DNA of 64,000 nt, taken from positions 8,003,501 through 8,067,500 of the forward strand of contig JBAIAC010000027.1 in the NCBI GenBank assembly GCA_037349315.1. Reading direction: 5' to 3'. Shown here one piece after another: positions 1 to 12,326 of this stretch. Source of the DNA: Chelydra serpentina. Lineage: Eukaryota > Chordata > Testudines > Chelydridae. A program made the position numbers and the translations under genes. The notes beneath the pieces are model-generated. The model made no database searches. It saw only the letters and a list, made by a program, of their open reading frames with translations, and was not told the DNA's origin. Within the stretch, counting starts at the first letter, position 1. Each line of letters opens with the position of its first letter.

Positions 1-339
1 CAGTCTCAGGCTGTTGGCGGCTGGCTGTGCTGACCAACCCGTAACATCCTATACTGCACGGCACTTTCCCTGGAGGAGCTCCTATGAATAGACTCTTAAA
101 ACGGGCGGGAAGAGCGGAATGAGCCTGGTCGTAAAAGGGGCGGCGAGCGCACAGAACAGCAGGAATCTCACATTAAGGTTCAGAATAGGCAACCGATACA
201 TGATTGTGCATTAGTTAAACACCGCCCCTGTGTGGCTTGTTAAGCACAGAAGAATTTCAGTTTGGAATTTCAACTGAAAATCCACCAACTGTGGCCCCCC
301 CGCCCGAAATCCCTTAAATCTTAAACGCCCCAGCCCCAA

Positions 340-470
340 CTGTTGTTTACAGTCTTAAAGCGGATTCTGCTTACATGACGGGGCATCGAAACGAGTGTCA
401 GTTACATTTACACCCACTTTAAGGTGCCATGTAAAGAAGCCTTTGCTTAAATGAGAATCAGGCCCCCTGT
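340..470. repeat. Interspersed repeat copy (pair with 12.1 kb)
   Basis: The segment with ACCCACTTTAAGG, then a spacer, then TAAATGAGAATCAGGCCCC shares order and wording with 12090-12205 (CGCCCACTTTAAAG ... GTAAATGAGAATCTCG). It is probably an old, partly palindromic interspersed repeat. Family not identified. Confidence 0.45.
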
Positions 471-911
471 GTTTCTGTATCCAGGAGCACGGCCTCCTCT
501 CAGGACATCATTTAGTCCCCCCTCATTTTTTTACCCCCCAGCTGGCCCATCCCCTCTCTTAAGCCTACATTCCATGACAGGTTTGAGGAGGTGGAGCGTG
601 GCGCACGTTTCAGGATGTCTGTTGGAAGGAGGGGGGGAAAACCGGCGAGCGTTTGGGTGGAAGGGGAGAGCTACCCGCCGATGCACGTAAACACAGCCGT
701 GTCAACGAACACATCAGTTAACTGCCAAACTGCAGCTCCAGCAGCCCACTTCCTCCCAGAGCCCAGAAGCAGCCTTGCGACTAATTGAAGGGCTACAGTA
801 CAGAGAACGAAAGAGCAGAGCCGGCCTTAGAGTGGGGGAGGGACCAAGAGGGCTCAATCAAAAAGAAAAATCTACTTGACATTTCAAGTAGAAATGGTGA
901 CTATTACCAGA

Positions 912-1125
912 GGAGGTAGCATGGAGAAAGCACTGGGCCGAGAGTCAGGAGACATGGGGGGGTCTATTTCCTGCCTCTGCCACTAACCTACATGTGACCT
1001 TGGGCAAGTCACTTCACCTCTCATGCCTCACTTTCCTCCTGTGTAAAATACTTACCCCTTGCTTTGTAACAAGCTTGGAAATCTACAGATGAAGTCTTAG
1101 AAAAGCCTAGTACACATGCACTCTA
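912..1125 (+). mobile_element. MIR-like tRNA-derived SINE
   Basis: It has a tRNA-like head (AGCACTGGGCCGAGAGTCAGG), then TGACCTTGGGCAAGTCACTT and CTCCTGTGTAAAATACTTAC, the core signature of MIR-type SINEs. A degraded tail carries the CTTTGTAA...ATCTACAGATGAA motif shared with other copies here. Confidence 0.8.
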
Positions 1126-2498
1126 CTCACATAATGGAGTTTCACTGCTTCTTCCTCCGGCCTTGTGAAAACACCGTCATTGGCCACATGAACGAGCCTT
1201 ACACCAGTGTTCAGTTCCATTGAACTGCAGTCAGCATCGACATGCTTACAGAATGGGAAGGGTGAACTAAGCAGACATGAAAGATAAGTCCTCATCCCTT
1301 CTGCCCCTTTTCCAATGCCTTCCAAAGGCCCCACCCTGGGCAGCCACTAGTAGTCACTGACTGGAATAACTACAAGTTGAGAAAAATACTAGTAAGCTGG
1401 AAAGATGCATCTCAGCTCCTTCAAAGAGAGCTCGCACCGACTTAGCTAATGCAAGAGACTGACTAAGCTTGGGCGAGGTATGGGGGATTGCGAGAAAGCT
1501 ATTTCAGAGCAGACCGTAGCAAGTAAACACCTGTGGGCTCTGGCTGCAAAGCAGAAACAAAACTACGGAATAAAATAAGAAAACTGTTTGCAGAGGTTGC
1601 ATCAGAGAAATGAGATGATGGGGATGTTGCATATCATGTAAGAGGTGCTCAACCGTCTTCACCGTGTAGCTGGGTTAAGAAAAAAAAACACAACAACTTC
1701 CCCCCATCTACCCGTCAAGCCATAAAGAAAGGGAGGGTGGTCACAACCCTGCCTGGCCCGGCTCATGACCTGCTACCCCAGGCAGTGCCCCTGGCTGTAA
1801 ACTGCAGATTACACCTACTTGTACCTGCACAGAAAGCTTCCTTCCAGGCTGGAGCTCAAATGAAATTAATCGCAGGGGACGTGCCATGCCCAGCTTTCAT
1901 TAGCGAAGAGTGATGCAGCAGGCGTAAGAGAGAGATCTTTATTGAGCATGCATAAAGAGCCAGTGCTACGCATGGAAAGGCCCTGTGTTTGTGTCTGGGA
2001 GCAGCCTGATCCCTTCCCAGTTTGTATCCCTGAGCCCCGGGCGTCACACCTAACTAGCTTGTTCCACCTGAAACCTGACCCTCGCATCATAATACAGCCT
2101 GCTTGTGTCAAACAGCCAGGCAGGCATAGTCCTGGATGGATCTCAGGCCTCTGAAAATAACAGGCGCTTGGTACGCTCTGCACAAAGCGGGCAGGTCTGA
2201 GACTGAGGGAGGACGGGCAAAACAGAGCAGGAGCAAACTATTCTCAACGACCCGGTCAACGTACCCAGCACTGAGACCAGCAGACTCATTAGTGAACCAA
2301 AACCTATTTAATTCATTGTTATATTACTTACAACCCAGTTAGTGCCACGCTAGACATCAGTGCCCTAGGTGAAGGCTTTTGAGTTTCTCCCTCTCTGACA
2401 ACACCATTTTAAATCTGTCTAAACAGCTGCCTCTCTGCCAGTTCTTTGGATACAAAACTGTAACACAGACACCGCACAGAAGGTTACGTGTCCCAACC

Positions 2499-2665
2499 CA
2501 CAGAGGATGCAATTCTGTTACAGCTCCCTGTTTGAGAGCTTGCTCAGGACAATCTTCCTCTGTCCAGGGTAACCCACTGGTCAGAGTGCGTTGTGTCTCT
2601 CCCTCCCCCCTTTGTGCCTGATCTACAAACGATGCAAGTCTGTTACAGCCCCCAGCTTCAGAGTT
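2499..2665. repeat. Imperfect direct repeat, about 125 bp apart
   Basis: The phrase GATGCAA(T/G)TCTGTTACAGC(T/C)CCC, followed by a GAG-rich stretch, occurs near 2506 and again near 2631. This may be a local tandem duplication; no family recognised. Confidence 0.35.
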
Positions 2666-2835
2666 TTTCGGCTTTTTAGGCTAATGCTTTCAGCTCTGGA
2701 GATCCCTGGCTCAGTGCCTGGTGTCAATCAAGCACATAGCATACACTGACCTGTGGGTTACACAACCTTCGCCCAAAGGCGCATGTTAGTAGATAATAGC
2801 GCTAAGACATCGGCACCTGTTAAAGGTCATGAGAG

Positions 2836-3072
2836 AGGCATGGTCCAGTGGTTAGATCACCCAACAGAGACTCAGGAATTCCATTCCTAGCTGTGATATT
2901 GACTCACTGTGTGGCCTTGGGCAAGCCACTTAACCTCTCTGTGCCTCAGTTTACTCATATGCAAAATGGAGATAAGGATCCTTGCCCACCTCAGAAGTAT
3001 GTCGAGAGACTTGATGAATTAGTGCCTGAACAGTGCTCTCAGTTCCTCCACTGAAATGTGCTATAGATGTTC
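2836..3072 (+). mobile_element. MIR-like tRNA-derived SINE
   Basis: The head is GGCATGGTCCAGTGGTTAGA, the core GTGGCCTTGGGCAAGCCACT followed by CTCTGTGCCTCAGTTTACTC, and it ends with a tail containing GTGCTATAGATGTTC. Nearly full length. Confidence 0.85.
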
Positions 3073-3589
3073 AAACGAGTACTGTTACGGAGAGGATCTT
3101 CTGAACTACGAAAGGGCTTGTGCAGAGCGACAGCATCAGCACAAGGACAAACACAGGAGTGGAGTCTGAAAACGATATACGAAAAGCCTCTTGTATGTGT
3201 GACTGCTGGGGTCTGGAGGGCTGAGCTTGCGGGTGAGAATTTGATTTGCCTGGTTGGGGGACCCAACTCTGAGCTGGATACAGAGCTGTGGAAGCGCCAG
3301 ACGGTGGCACCCAGCATAATTCAGCAACAAACCCAGTCAACTATGGCGACATCCTCCCACACCCCTTCCTGTTTCTTGTGGCCGGAGGCTGTATGACTGC
3401 ACCAATTGCAGGGGAAGGAGTAGAATATAAGAGATCCTCCAAACCTGCCTAAGTTGGCTTTGACCAGACGATGGCAAGACAATGTGGTCAGGGAACAAAA
3501 GGGAAGGTATAAGCTAACCAACCCGTTACACCAGAGACAAAGAACCACCCAGCATCCTCAGCGTAAAGAAGGAAGGATCATCTTGCGCC

Positions 3590-3745
3590 CAGGGCTGGAA
3601 CTCAGGAGCCCTGGCTCGAGTTCCTGGCTCTATCATAGACTGCCAGTGTGGACGTGGGTAAATCACAGTTTCTCTGTGTGTCAGTTTAGCCTGTGTAAAA
3701 AATGGGGATATCACCACCCCATTTCTCCTGGCCTTTGTCTGTCTC
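3590..3745 (+). mobile_element. MIR-like SINE fragment
   Basis: The segment carries GGAACTCAGGAGCCCTGGCT, TCCTGGCTCTATCATAGACT and TCTCTGTGTGTCAGTTTAGC, then AAAAATGGGGATATCACC. It is cut off at its 3' side by the antisense CR1 that follows. Confidence 0.7.
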
Positions 3746-3746
3746 A

Positions 3747-5503
3747 TCTATTCATAGATTCCAAGGTCAGAAGGGATTGTTGTGATCATCTAGGCTGACT
3801 TCCTGTATAACCCAGACCAGAGAACGTCCCCCCAATAATTACTGGAACAGATCTTTTAGAAAAACATCCAATCTTGATTTTAAAAGGATCAGTGACGGTG
3901 AATCCACCGCAACCTTTGGTAAATTGTTCCAATGGTTAATTATTCTCACTGTTAACATTTTACACCTTATTTCCAGTCTCAATTTCTCTTGCTTCAACTT
4001 CCAGCCACTAGATAGGGTTCTACCTTTCTCTGCTAGATTGGAGAGCTCCGTTATCACGTATTTATTCCCCAGGTAGGTACTCACAGACTATAATTAAGTC
4101 ACCCCTTAAACTAAATAGATTAAGCTCCTTGAGTCTATCACTCTAAGGCATGTTTTTTAATCTTTTAATCATTCTTGTGGCTCTTCTTTGAACCCGCTCC
4201 AATTTTTCAACATCCCTCTTGAACTGTGGGCACCAGAACTGGACCTGGTATTCCAGCAGCGAATGCACCAGTGCCAAATACAGGGGTAAAATAACCCCTT
4301 TACTCCACTCCCCTGTATAAACATCTAAGAGTCGCCTTAGCCCTTTTGGCCACAGCTGATTATCTTTTTCAGAGTTACGGCTTCCCAGGATAGATTCCGC
4401 CCCCTCCCCAACACATTCTATAAGCATGGCCTATGTTCTTTGTTCCTAGATGCACATATTAAAATGCATATTGATTTTGCTTGTGCTCAGCTCAGCAAGC
4501 AGTCCATATTGCTCTGTATCAGTGACCTGTCCTCCTCATTATTAACCACGCCCCCAATTTTTGGGTCATCTGCAAACTTTATCAGTGATGATTTTATGTT
4601 TTCTTCCAAGTCATTGATAAAAATGTTAAACAACAAAGGATCAAAAACCAGTCCCTGAGCGACCTCACTAGAAACACACCCACTCGATGATGATTTCCCA
4701 TTTACAATTACATTTTGAGACCTATCAGTCAGTCAGTTTGTAATCCAGTTCATTAACCATGTTAATTGTTTACCATTCTAGTTTTTTAATCAAAATGTTG
4801 TGCAGTAGCAAGTCAAAGGCCTTACAGAAGTCTAAGTATGTTACCTCAAAACTATGATTTTTATCAGCCAAACTTGTAATTTCATAAAAAAAGATATTAC
4901 ATTTGACAGGATTAATTTTCCATTAGCCCGTGTTGATAATTAATTACATTACCCTCCTTTAATTCTTTATTGATCGAGTCCTGTACCAGCAGCTCCATCA
5001 TCTTGCCCGGGACTGATGTCAAACTGACAGGCCTATAACTACTCGAATCATCTTATTTACCCTTTTAAAATATTGGCACAATATTAGTATTCTTCCAGTC
5101 TTCTGGAACTTCCCTAGTGTTCCAAAGCTTATTGAAAATGAACATAACTGTACAGTGAGCTCCTCACCCAGCTCTTTTAAAACTCTTGGATGCAAGTTAT
5201 CTGGGCCTGCTGTTTTAAAAATGTCTAACTTTTGTAGCTGCTGTTTAATAGTCTCATGAGATACGAGTGGAATGGAAAGCGTTATCACCATATGATGAGA
5301 CTACATCATCCGTTCCCCCCTCCCATACATAACTTTAATATTCATTGACCACATCTGCCTTTTCTGCATTATTATTGATAATTCAACCATTTCCATCTAA
5401 TAATGGATCATGGTTAGCATTCTTTTTGTTCCTAATATATTAAAAAAACTCCTTATTGTTCTTAACTTTGTTGGCCATAGATTTCTCTTTATGTCCCTTT
5501 GTT
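3747..5503 (-). mobile_element. CR1 LINE, 3' half with degraded reverse transcriptase
   Basis: Reading minus, the element starts near 5500 in reverse-transcriptase coding sequence and runs to the CR1 3' end near 3750 (the antisense of ...TTCTGACCTTGGAATCTATG). Near 5280-5170 the minus strand reads a CR1-like stretch including KTAGPDNLHPRVLKELGEEL, typical of CR1 ORF2. Near 5040-4990 the TGxxLTGLxxVPGKMMELLV region is recognisable. The frame is broken by several stops and shifts, so this is a dead, 5'-truncated copy of about 1.75 kb. Confidence 0.9.
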
Positions 5504-5507
5504 CCAC

Positions 5508-5565
5508 ATCCAGCACAATGGGGTTGGGGCCTCTGGCACTACTGTAATATAATAAATGGTACAGT
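5508..5565 (+). repeat. L3-like LINE/SINE tail fragment
   Basis: Carries CCAGCACAATGGGGTTGGGGCCTCT and GGCACTACTGTAATATAATAAATGG in consecutive blocks, the 3'-terminal signature of L3-type elements. It directly abuts the CR1 end. Confidence 0.7.
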
Positions 5566-6229
5566 TCAGGGGCGAGTAACATCGGCATGTGTGAAAACGA
5601 GGAGAGGGAAACCCCATAAGACAGGACTTCAGAGAGATGGGCTCAAGAAAGCGAGTGAGCAGCATAAGCCAACTCATTACAAAGGAGACCTACCGGTGAG
5701 TCAATAGTTCCATTGCTAGGGGATTAAAGATGCAGGAAAGAAGCAGCCAAAAAATGCTGGTGAATGAACCCTCTAAAGAATAAAAGGATTACAATCCTAT
5801 TGCTCTTAAATACCATAAGACACGGTAGTACCTTTTTTAAAGTCTGTGGTAGGCCTAACAGGACAGCATACTCTTCTCCAGTCAGGTGGCTGCCTATGGT
5901 GCTGAATTTTCAAGGGCATCTCCACCAGGATAGTGCCTATCCATAGCTAGGAGTGGGCAGCAGCCATCAGATGCTGCCTATTGTCACACCTCCAGCACGG
6001 ATTTTGGTATTGGGGTCCTGCTCTGGGTCTCATACACCAGCAATAGCGCTGGGGATCATGGCTCCCATGCAGCTCTAGCCTTACAGTGTCCCTGGGAAAG
6101 CCAGCTTCTAGAAGGCAGGAATAGGTGCTCTGATTAGGGCCTCAAACTCTCTAGCACAAATCCTGTCTCCCAGTTCCACAAATGTTCCTGTTTTCCTTGG
6201 TAAGAGAAGAGAGAAATAATTAGAAGATT

Positions 6230-6460
6230 CAGGTCTGATTTTCAGAGGTGCTGAGCCCCTGCAGATTAAGCTAGAGTCGTGGGTGTCAGCTAGGGTGACC
6301 AGATGTCCTGATTTTATAGGGACAGTCCCAATTTTGGGGGCTTTTTCTTATATAGGCACCTATTACCCTCCCCACCCCACCCCCTGTCCCGATTTTTTAC
6401 ACTTGCTGTCTGGTCACCCTAGTGTCGGCACAGCCGAAAACGAGGACCGTAATTTTTAAC
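6230..6460. repeat. Palindromic interspersed repeat split by a hAT element
   Basis: The left half is CTGATTTTCAGAGGTGCTGA with CGTGGGTGTC. The right half resumes after the insertion with GGCACAGCCGAAAACGAGGA, the inverted counterpart. This is a short palindromic repeat, interrupted at 6291-6421. Confidence 0.6.
6291..6421 (+). mobile_element. Small hAT-type MITE, TAGGGTGACCAG family
   Basis: A 131 bp element with termini TAGGGTGACCAGATGTC and CTGTCTGGTCACCCTA, containing TATAGGGACAGTCCC and CCTGTCCCGATTTTTTAC. It is flanked by an 8 bp target duplication, gtgtcagc (6283-6290) and gtgtcggc (6422-6429), one mismatch, as expected for hAT transposition. There is no coding capacity. Confidence 0.92.
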
Positions 6461-6538
6461 CAAGTAATTGAGGATCTGCTTTACTTTCACGAGTCATTCT
6501 TTTTAACGGGGGTAGCGTTAAAACATTAAAAAGCACAT

Positions 6539-6840
6539 GGTATTGCCAACCCCAAATGTTCAAAAATAATGAGTCGGGCCTCAAAAAATATCATGAGATT
6601 AGTTTAAAAATCATGAGGTTGTTGTTTTAAAATAAGTGTGGGGTTTGGGGTTTTTTTGATTTGCTTACAGTTGTCTGAGTGTTTGGGCTGCATTTGGGTC
6701 AGCTTTTCTTCACAACCACGGAGACTAGAAATGTCCTTTATTTAAAATGAAAGGTGAGAGTCTCACATAATTACTGGGGTTTCAGGAAAAACAACAAATA
6801 TCACAAGACTTTTGATAAAATCATGAGAGTTGGCAACACT
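6539..6840. mobile_element. Inverted-repeat element, TTGCCAAC family
   Basis: It begins near GGTATTGCCAACCC and ends ATGAGAGTTGGCAACACTG, so the ends are inverted. The inside is rich in ATCATGAGATT-type words. A related copy at 36163-36718 has a microsatellite in its middle. Non-autonomous DNA element; superfamily uncertain. Confidence 0.6.
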
Positions 6841-6897
6841 GAGGATACATTAAACATGCCCAGAGAATTAAGCCTACCAAACAAACATGTATTTCGG

Positions 6898-6998
6898 ACT
6901 CTAAATTCTTTGAGGCAGGGACTGTGATTTCCTGTATGCACAGAACCTAGCACAATGGGGATGGGCCCTCTAGGGGCTATTACAATTTAAATGTTAAA
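6898..6998 (+). repeat. L3-like LINE/SINE 3' tail
   Basis: Carries AATTCTTTGAGGCAGGGACT, then CAGAACCTAGCACAATGGGG and GGCCCTCTAGGGGCTATTAC, ending in an AAATAATAATG tail. Standard L3-type 3' end. Confidence 0.8.
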
Positions 6999-7111
6999 TA
7001 ATAATGTCTGGACAGGTAGGCAGCATTTATACATACATACACTGCACTGTGTGAAAATTCATGAAGCCATGAATGTTTCCAAACTGGGATTTCCAGAAGG
7101 GACTGTAGATT

Positions 7112-7130
7112 TGGGGGGGGGGGGGGGTGT
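7112..7130. repeat. Poly-G tract
   Basis: An uninterrupted run of about 16 G. Similar runs occur at 12.54 and 20.97 kb. Confidence 0.9.
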
Positions 7131-9469
7131 CGGGAGACAAGACAGCACCATTCTGAATGTGTTCCCCTTTGCCATTTAAAACACTTGATTTTATACCAAA
7201 AACTCTTTCTTGCTTCTTAGAATATACTGGTTTAAACATTAGTTAGTTAGGAAAAGTAGAGACCATGTTCACTTGATCTTAAAAAAAAAAAAGTGTGAAA
7301 TCTAGAATTCAAAATTGTCTGTAGGTTGAATAGGAAAGAAGGTGGAGGGGGAAGAACTGATATCCTCTTTTCAAACAATGTTAGCAGTAGCTTTGATCAG
7401 CACAGAAAAGCTTTAAAGGGCTCACAGCTGTCATTCCAAATGGATTCTCTCTGGCATTATTCTTTTCATTAGCCAGTTATCCTTTTTGTAGGACCTTTAG
7501 GTTTAATTTCAAAAGTGTCTGACTCAAAAACCACGCAGCATTCCAGTATGAAACTTTTTTGGGGGTATTCTGTGTAACTGTCATTTTGAGTTGTATGCAT
7601 GTGCAGAAAAAGGCTAGGTCAAAGAGACAATACCTCCTACCCCCTATATTTACAACCCTAACTTTTCTACTATCTTTCTCTCAATTCCCCCTTTAAAAAC
7701 TCACATTTAAGTTTAACAAAAACACCCAACATACAATGTTTAGCGAGAAAGAAAAAAACCCAGAGAAATCAAAATGTATATAAAGGTGATGGAAGATCTG
7801 GGTTCTACCAAAGCATTCACAGCAAAGTATTTTATGTTAATTAGTTTGCGTGGGTTTGAATGACAATTCCACCCAAAGTTCTAAAAGTCTGTAAAAGTCA
7901 GACAGACATAGAATCCTCTCTAAATTATGTCTAAGCAAATTTTACAGTATCTTGAAGGTAAAACCAATATACTTTTTAAAGCAATGGGGCAGCCCAGTCT
8001 TTAAAATGCCAAATAGAGGTGAACAAACAAGAAGTTACAAGGTGGGCCTTCGGGGAAATAGGAAATTCTTTTCCCGAGCTTCTGATCAATCCTATTAACA
8101 TCTTTAACATCTACAAGTCTGCTCAGTTCTTTATTGTGACTGCCACATTAAGTATTTCCCTTTGTCTTAAAATGCTGCGTTATATCAAGCTTATTAAAAT
8201 CTGTTTCACCAGGTCAGGAAATTAGTGAACTTCAGATAAAGCACATCATGCATAATGGGAACCTCATTAAACAGCTCATCGTGTTGTTCAAAGCACAGTC
8301 GCCCACTATGTAAAATGTATGTATGGCATATGGCAAGATTTTGTAGGCAAATTTTCAACGTCAGACACCAGTAATGGCGTTCACACAGCGTGTGTGTGTT
8401 TGCAGATGGGTGTTATTATGAACAATATTTCTCCTCTGGAACTTGGACAAAAATGATAAAACCCAAATACAGTTCATTTAAAATTTGGCACTTCCGCTTT
8501 ATGTCCTGTAAACGATCCATTTTTCAGCTGTTTACGGCTCTTGGGTGATGGCTTTTAAAATGGGAATGATGCACTTTTGTCCAGTAATTACTTTATGCAT
8601 CAGTGAGACAAAGCTGCCTATTTGTCTGCAAATTACTGTTGTGTCTTCTCAAGTGTAATAACCCCTTGCAATTATTTCACCATACAGAACTGGCAAACTT
8701 CTGAAAGGCAAATGGTTTGTTCTAAGAAAAATATTTATTTTTTTAAAGAATCCTAAAGCCTGTAGCTATTTTATTTTCATTCTATTTTTAACAATGTTGA
8801 CGGCCTCCAGCAGTTGAATGAACATCCCACAGATTTCTGTAATGTGGCCACCAACTGCCTTGTTAATCCACATGTGGGCCATAGATACCACAGTTCCCAG
8901 CACACAATGCTTTACCTTGATCTATAATTTGGAGACCCCTAATAGTAACTAGTGAAACAGACAGAATAATAGCCTTCAGATCAACATAGCCGACGTAGGT
9001 GAAAGGGACTTTAAACTAAATCATGTTCTAAGAGGAACTAACTCCATTCAGTACTAAGCTGATGGAAACATTTCTCATTTTAAACCTAGAGGCCAGGCAT
9101 TATCATACATTTTTAATAAACACAATTGATTAATGAAACTATCATTGCAGGAGGAGGGATGTCAATGCATTCAGGCTTGCCATTATAGCATGCAAGTTCT
9201 GAATTCTGGCCACCTGTTGTTGACTGAAAAAGGAAGGGGTTGAAGGGAATAGCATTAAAGCATATATTTCAAGTGCAGCCAAGGGGCACCAATGCTTCAG
9301 ACTTCATTTCAGTTGCTTCAAAAGGTACAGAAAAGACAAGCTTCTTTGTTTAAGCATTTAGCTTATAAAAAAACACTCTCCAACAATTCTCCTACAAAGG
9401 GGAAGATCTCCAATATTAGCTACAACATAAATCTCTTGAATTTAGCAAAGGCCTAACAAGAGCCAATGA

Positions 9470-9770
9470 CTGGAAGCTGAAGTTAGACAAAAAAATCAAA
9501 TTGAAAATAAGATGCATTTTAACGGAGAACAATTAACCATTTGACCAGATTACCAAGAGATGGTAAAATCTCCATCACCTGAAGGCCGTAAATCGAGAGT
9601 GGATGCCTTTCTAAAAGATAAGATCTAGTTCCGCTGCACATTATTGGGTTCAACAGAGTTCACTTACATACCACGAAAGAATAATTCTCTTCACTGCAGG
9701 AATCGCAGGGTGAAATGGTGGGGCCTGTGCTATACAGGAGGTCAGGTTAGACAGTCCTAGTGCTTGGTCT
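9470..9770 (+). mobile_element. CR1 LINE 3' end, degraded
   Basis: AATGACTGGAAGCTGAAGTT, then AACAATTAACCATTTGACCA and a terminal TACAGGAGGTCAGGTTAGAC with CCTAGTG match the CR1 3' region. No coding frame remains. Confidence 0.8.
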
Positions 9771-10457
9771 TTAAACCTTTATAGTGCCAGTGAGTGGTCT
9801 GCATATTATAGGTCCTGGAAAAGGTTTCCTGGGAGGTAACGTAAAATTTAAAATCTTATTACTTGAACCGATTGAAAAATCTGTAATTTCAAAATTGTCC
9901 AATGCAAAAAAAGGGACAAATTTTTGAGAAGCTTTTAGCAAAAAAGTTCTCATCTTTGACTGGCTCCGCTTATTACATTAGGTTACATTTTAAATCTGTA
10001 TTTTAATATTTATATGATCATATGCATGCTATTCAGTCTATTACAACTAACTCTAGATGGGTAAGGTGTAGGCTCATAGCAGAGTCACCATTATTTGATT
10101 ACGTTGCTCTTTCTATAGGGCTATCCATGATTTCTGCTATACATGAGTGTTTTCTTTATGCCTCTTTGCTCCTGTGAATAATTATTCCCATTAAATTTTC
10201 CATTTGCTATAGCTGAGGCCTGTTAGGAGCAGAAGTTACTATCGAAGAGCTCTCTCTGCTATTGCACTGAAGTTGTGAAACCCAGACAGTCCAGTTCACG
10301 TTCAAACAACACAGCTAAACTACGCAATAGGTAGGCTAGTTTTTCCCCTCCACCTGGGACTGCTCATTTTCAGGGCAATGACCCTGCGTCTCTCTGATAG
10401 CAATCTCAACATCTGGATCATGGATTGATGGAATAGTTAGAACCTAACCATGGAGAC

Positions 10458-10520
10458 AGATTCCTTGAGGATAGACAAGATTCCTTGAGGATAGACAAGA
10501 TTCCTTGAGGACAGACAACC
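10458..10520 (+). repeat. 20 bp tandem repeat, three copies
   Basis: The unit ATTCCTTGAGGATAGACAAG occurs three times in a row; the third copy has ACAGACAAC instead of ATAGACAAG. Confidence 0.95.
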
Positions 10521-10804
10521 CTTGGGAGGTCTGACCTCATGGAATGTTTTAACAGCCTGCTAAACTCAATGATGTTGAGAGGTTCTTTACTGCTTTGGGA
10601 AGTTTTCTATCAAGTGGCTTTTAAGGCATCCATATATAAAACATTTGTAAAGTTTGAAACTTTATCAAGACATGACATTTGGGGAAACCTTCACAAGCAC
10701 TTATGTGGAAGGTTCAGGAAACTGCATGGAAGCTATTATGTTGGCAAAGGTTCCTACCAGAAACTTCCAGGGGCTGGAAACTTTGGAAGTGCTTAGTGTT
10801 GGCC

Positions 10805-10905
10805 TAACTCTGTTGCCATTGAAATCAATGGGAGTTTTACCACTGACCTCAGTGGGAGCAAAGCTGGACCAACACCAATTGCTTCTGAAAATCCCATCCT
10901 AAATT
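10805..10905. repeat. Palindromic repeat with CAATGGGAG/CAGTGGGAG
   Basis: TTGAAATCAATGGGAGTTTT followed by CACTGACCTCAGTGGGAGCA, then CTGAAAATCCCATCC. Similar wording recurs at about 13.5, 23.6 and 52.35 kb. Family not identified. Confidence 0.45.
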
Positions 10906-11590
10906 CATTGGCCATGGTAAAAACTTTTTAGGTCACACCATTCCTCTTGCCTGTACAAGTGAAAATGAGATTCTTCTGAGCTAAAACATCCCAAGAATGC
11001 AAAGGGGCTTCTGCTGGGAGTCGGGATTGCGCCCTTCTGAATGACTGGCTCAGTTTCTGGTTCTTTATTAACCTGTTCTAAGAATTCTATTCAGCTCCTT
11101 ATCCTGCACCCATCACCATGGTATCTAGTAGCGCATTAAGTAGCAACTGTCTCGTGGTGCTTTCCATCTGTCTGTCTTCCCCACAGAGAGACTATTAGGT
11201 GGATGTGTGTGCATGTGTATACTATATAATTTGCATTTATGACTGACAGGCCGAATGGGAAGTGCTTATTACCACAAGGCTATCCAGAAATATAATATTC
11301 TAAACAGATCCTAGTACGATTAAGGAAAGTACTACTTACAGCATTTATATTGGGGTTAAAAATCTAGGTAAAATTTTTTTCCCGTGACAAAAAAAACCAA
11401 ACTCAATCTGTCCAGTAAGCAGAACTTAATGGGATATTTCATGGTTAGTGGTTTATGTGCACTGAAATATTAATTTTTTACTTTATTACCTACATTTTTA
11501 AGGGTTCGCTGCTCATGGGAAGCACATGTATCCTGCATGCATGCACGTCAGCCGCTCATCCTAGGTGAAAGACATGCAAACTTTCAAATT

Positions 11591-11612
11591 AATGTGTGTG
11601 TGTGTGTGTGTA
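11591..11612 (+). repeat. (GT)n microsatellite
   Basis: About 10 uninterrupted GT units followed by TATGTGGGGG. Confidence 0.9.
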
Positions 11613-12089
11613 TGTGGGGGAAGAGCCCAGTCTGCCATTTGCTTTCATTGATGGAAATTAAAACTGAAAGGTTTGAAGAATGATAATTAAGCTCACTCTG
11701 GTAGATTTAATAAGTTCTTTGTAAACCATTTTACGCCATGCAGACGCCACCAGCATTTTTTAGGTGAACAAAGGCATGCAGTGCTGGAAGGATTAGATCA
11801 GCATTTAAGCAGCATGGGAAGGGCTAGAAGGAAGAGTGAGAAACAGCTCTAACTTTGTTTTGCATTTCTTACTATAACAAGTTTAAACAATTTACTGCAC
11901 AGTTTCTAATGTGACTTGTGTTTACCCAGCCACAATACTTTGAACCAAAGAATGCCAAGGACAGGCTTACTTTAAAAAAAAATATATTAAGATCAGTCAT
12001 TAAAATATCACACTGTGACAAGCTTTGTTACTGCTTCCAACATGGCTCAACTGCTGGGGACCTGATTAAAGCCCCCTCCGTACAACACT

Positions 12090-12205
12090 GTCAGGGTAAA
12101 GGGGCCAAGTGTGAATATAGTTTACGCCCACTTTAAAGCACCCTTACACTGCCAGAGAAGTGTAGAGTGGCCTTAGTGTAAATGAGAATCTCGTCCTGGG
12201 TCTGT
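12090..12205. repeat. Interspersed repeat copy (pair with 0.4 kb)
   Basis: Shares CGCCCACTTTAAAG and GTAAATGAGAATC in the same order as 340-470, with a longer middle containing CTTACACTGCCAGAGAAGTG. Confidence 0.45.
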
Positions 12206-12239
12206 AAAATGCCATGTACATCTTTAGCCCTAATGCATT

Positions 12240-12326
12240 TAGGACCAGATCAATGGAACTATGCGGACTTGCACCAGCTGAGGTGTGCTAGGCTAGTTTA
12301 TACCAGCGGATGATCTGGCCCTCAGA
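12240..12326. repeat. Short palindromic interspersed repeat
   Basis: Starts AGGACCAGATCAATGG and ends GGATGATCTGGCCCT. The ends are inverted copies (AGGxCCAGATC), with GCACCAGCTGAGGTG in the middle. Family not identified. Confidence 0.5.

Noticed and set aside
3067..3396. 109-codon plus frame and antisense partners
   Set aside because: Short, starts in a SINE tail, no domain or splice support; chance frame.
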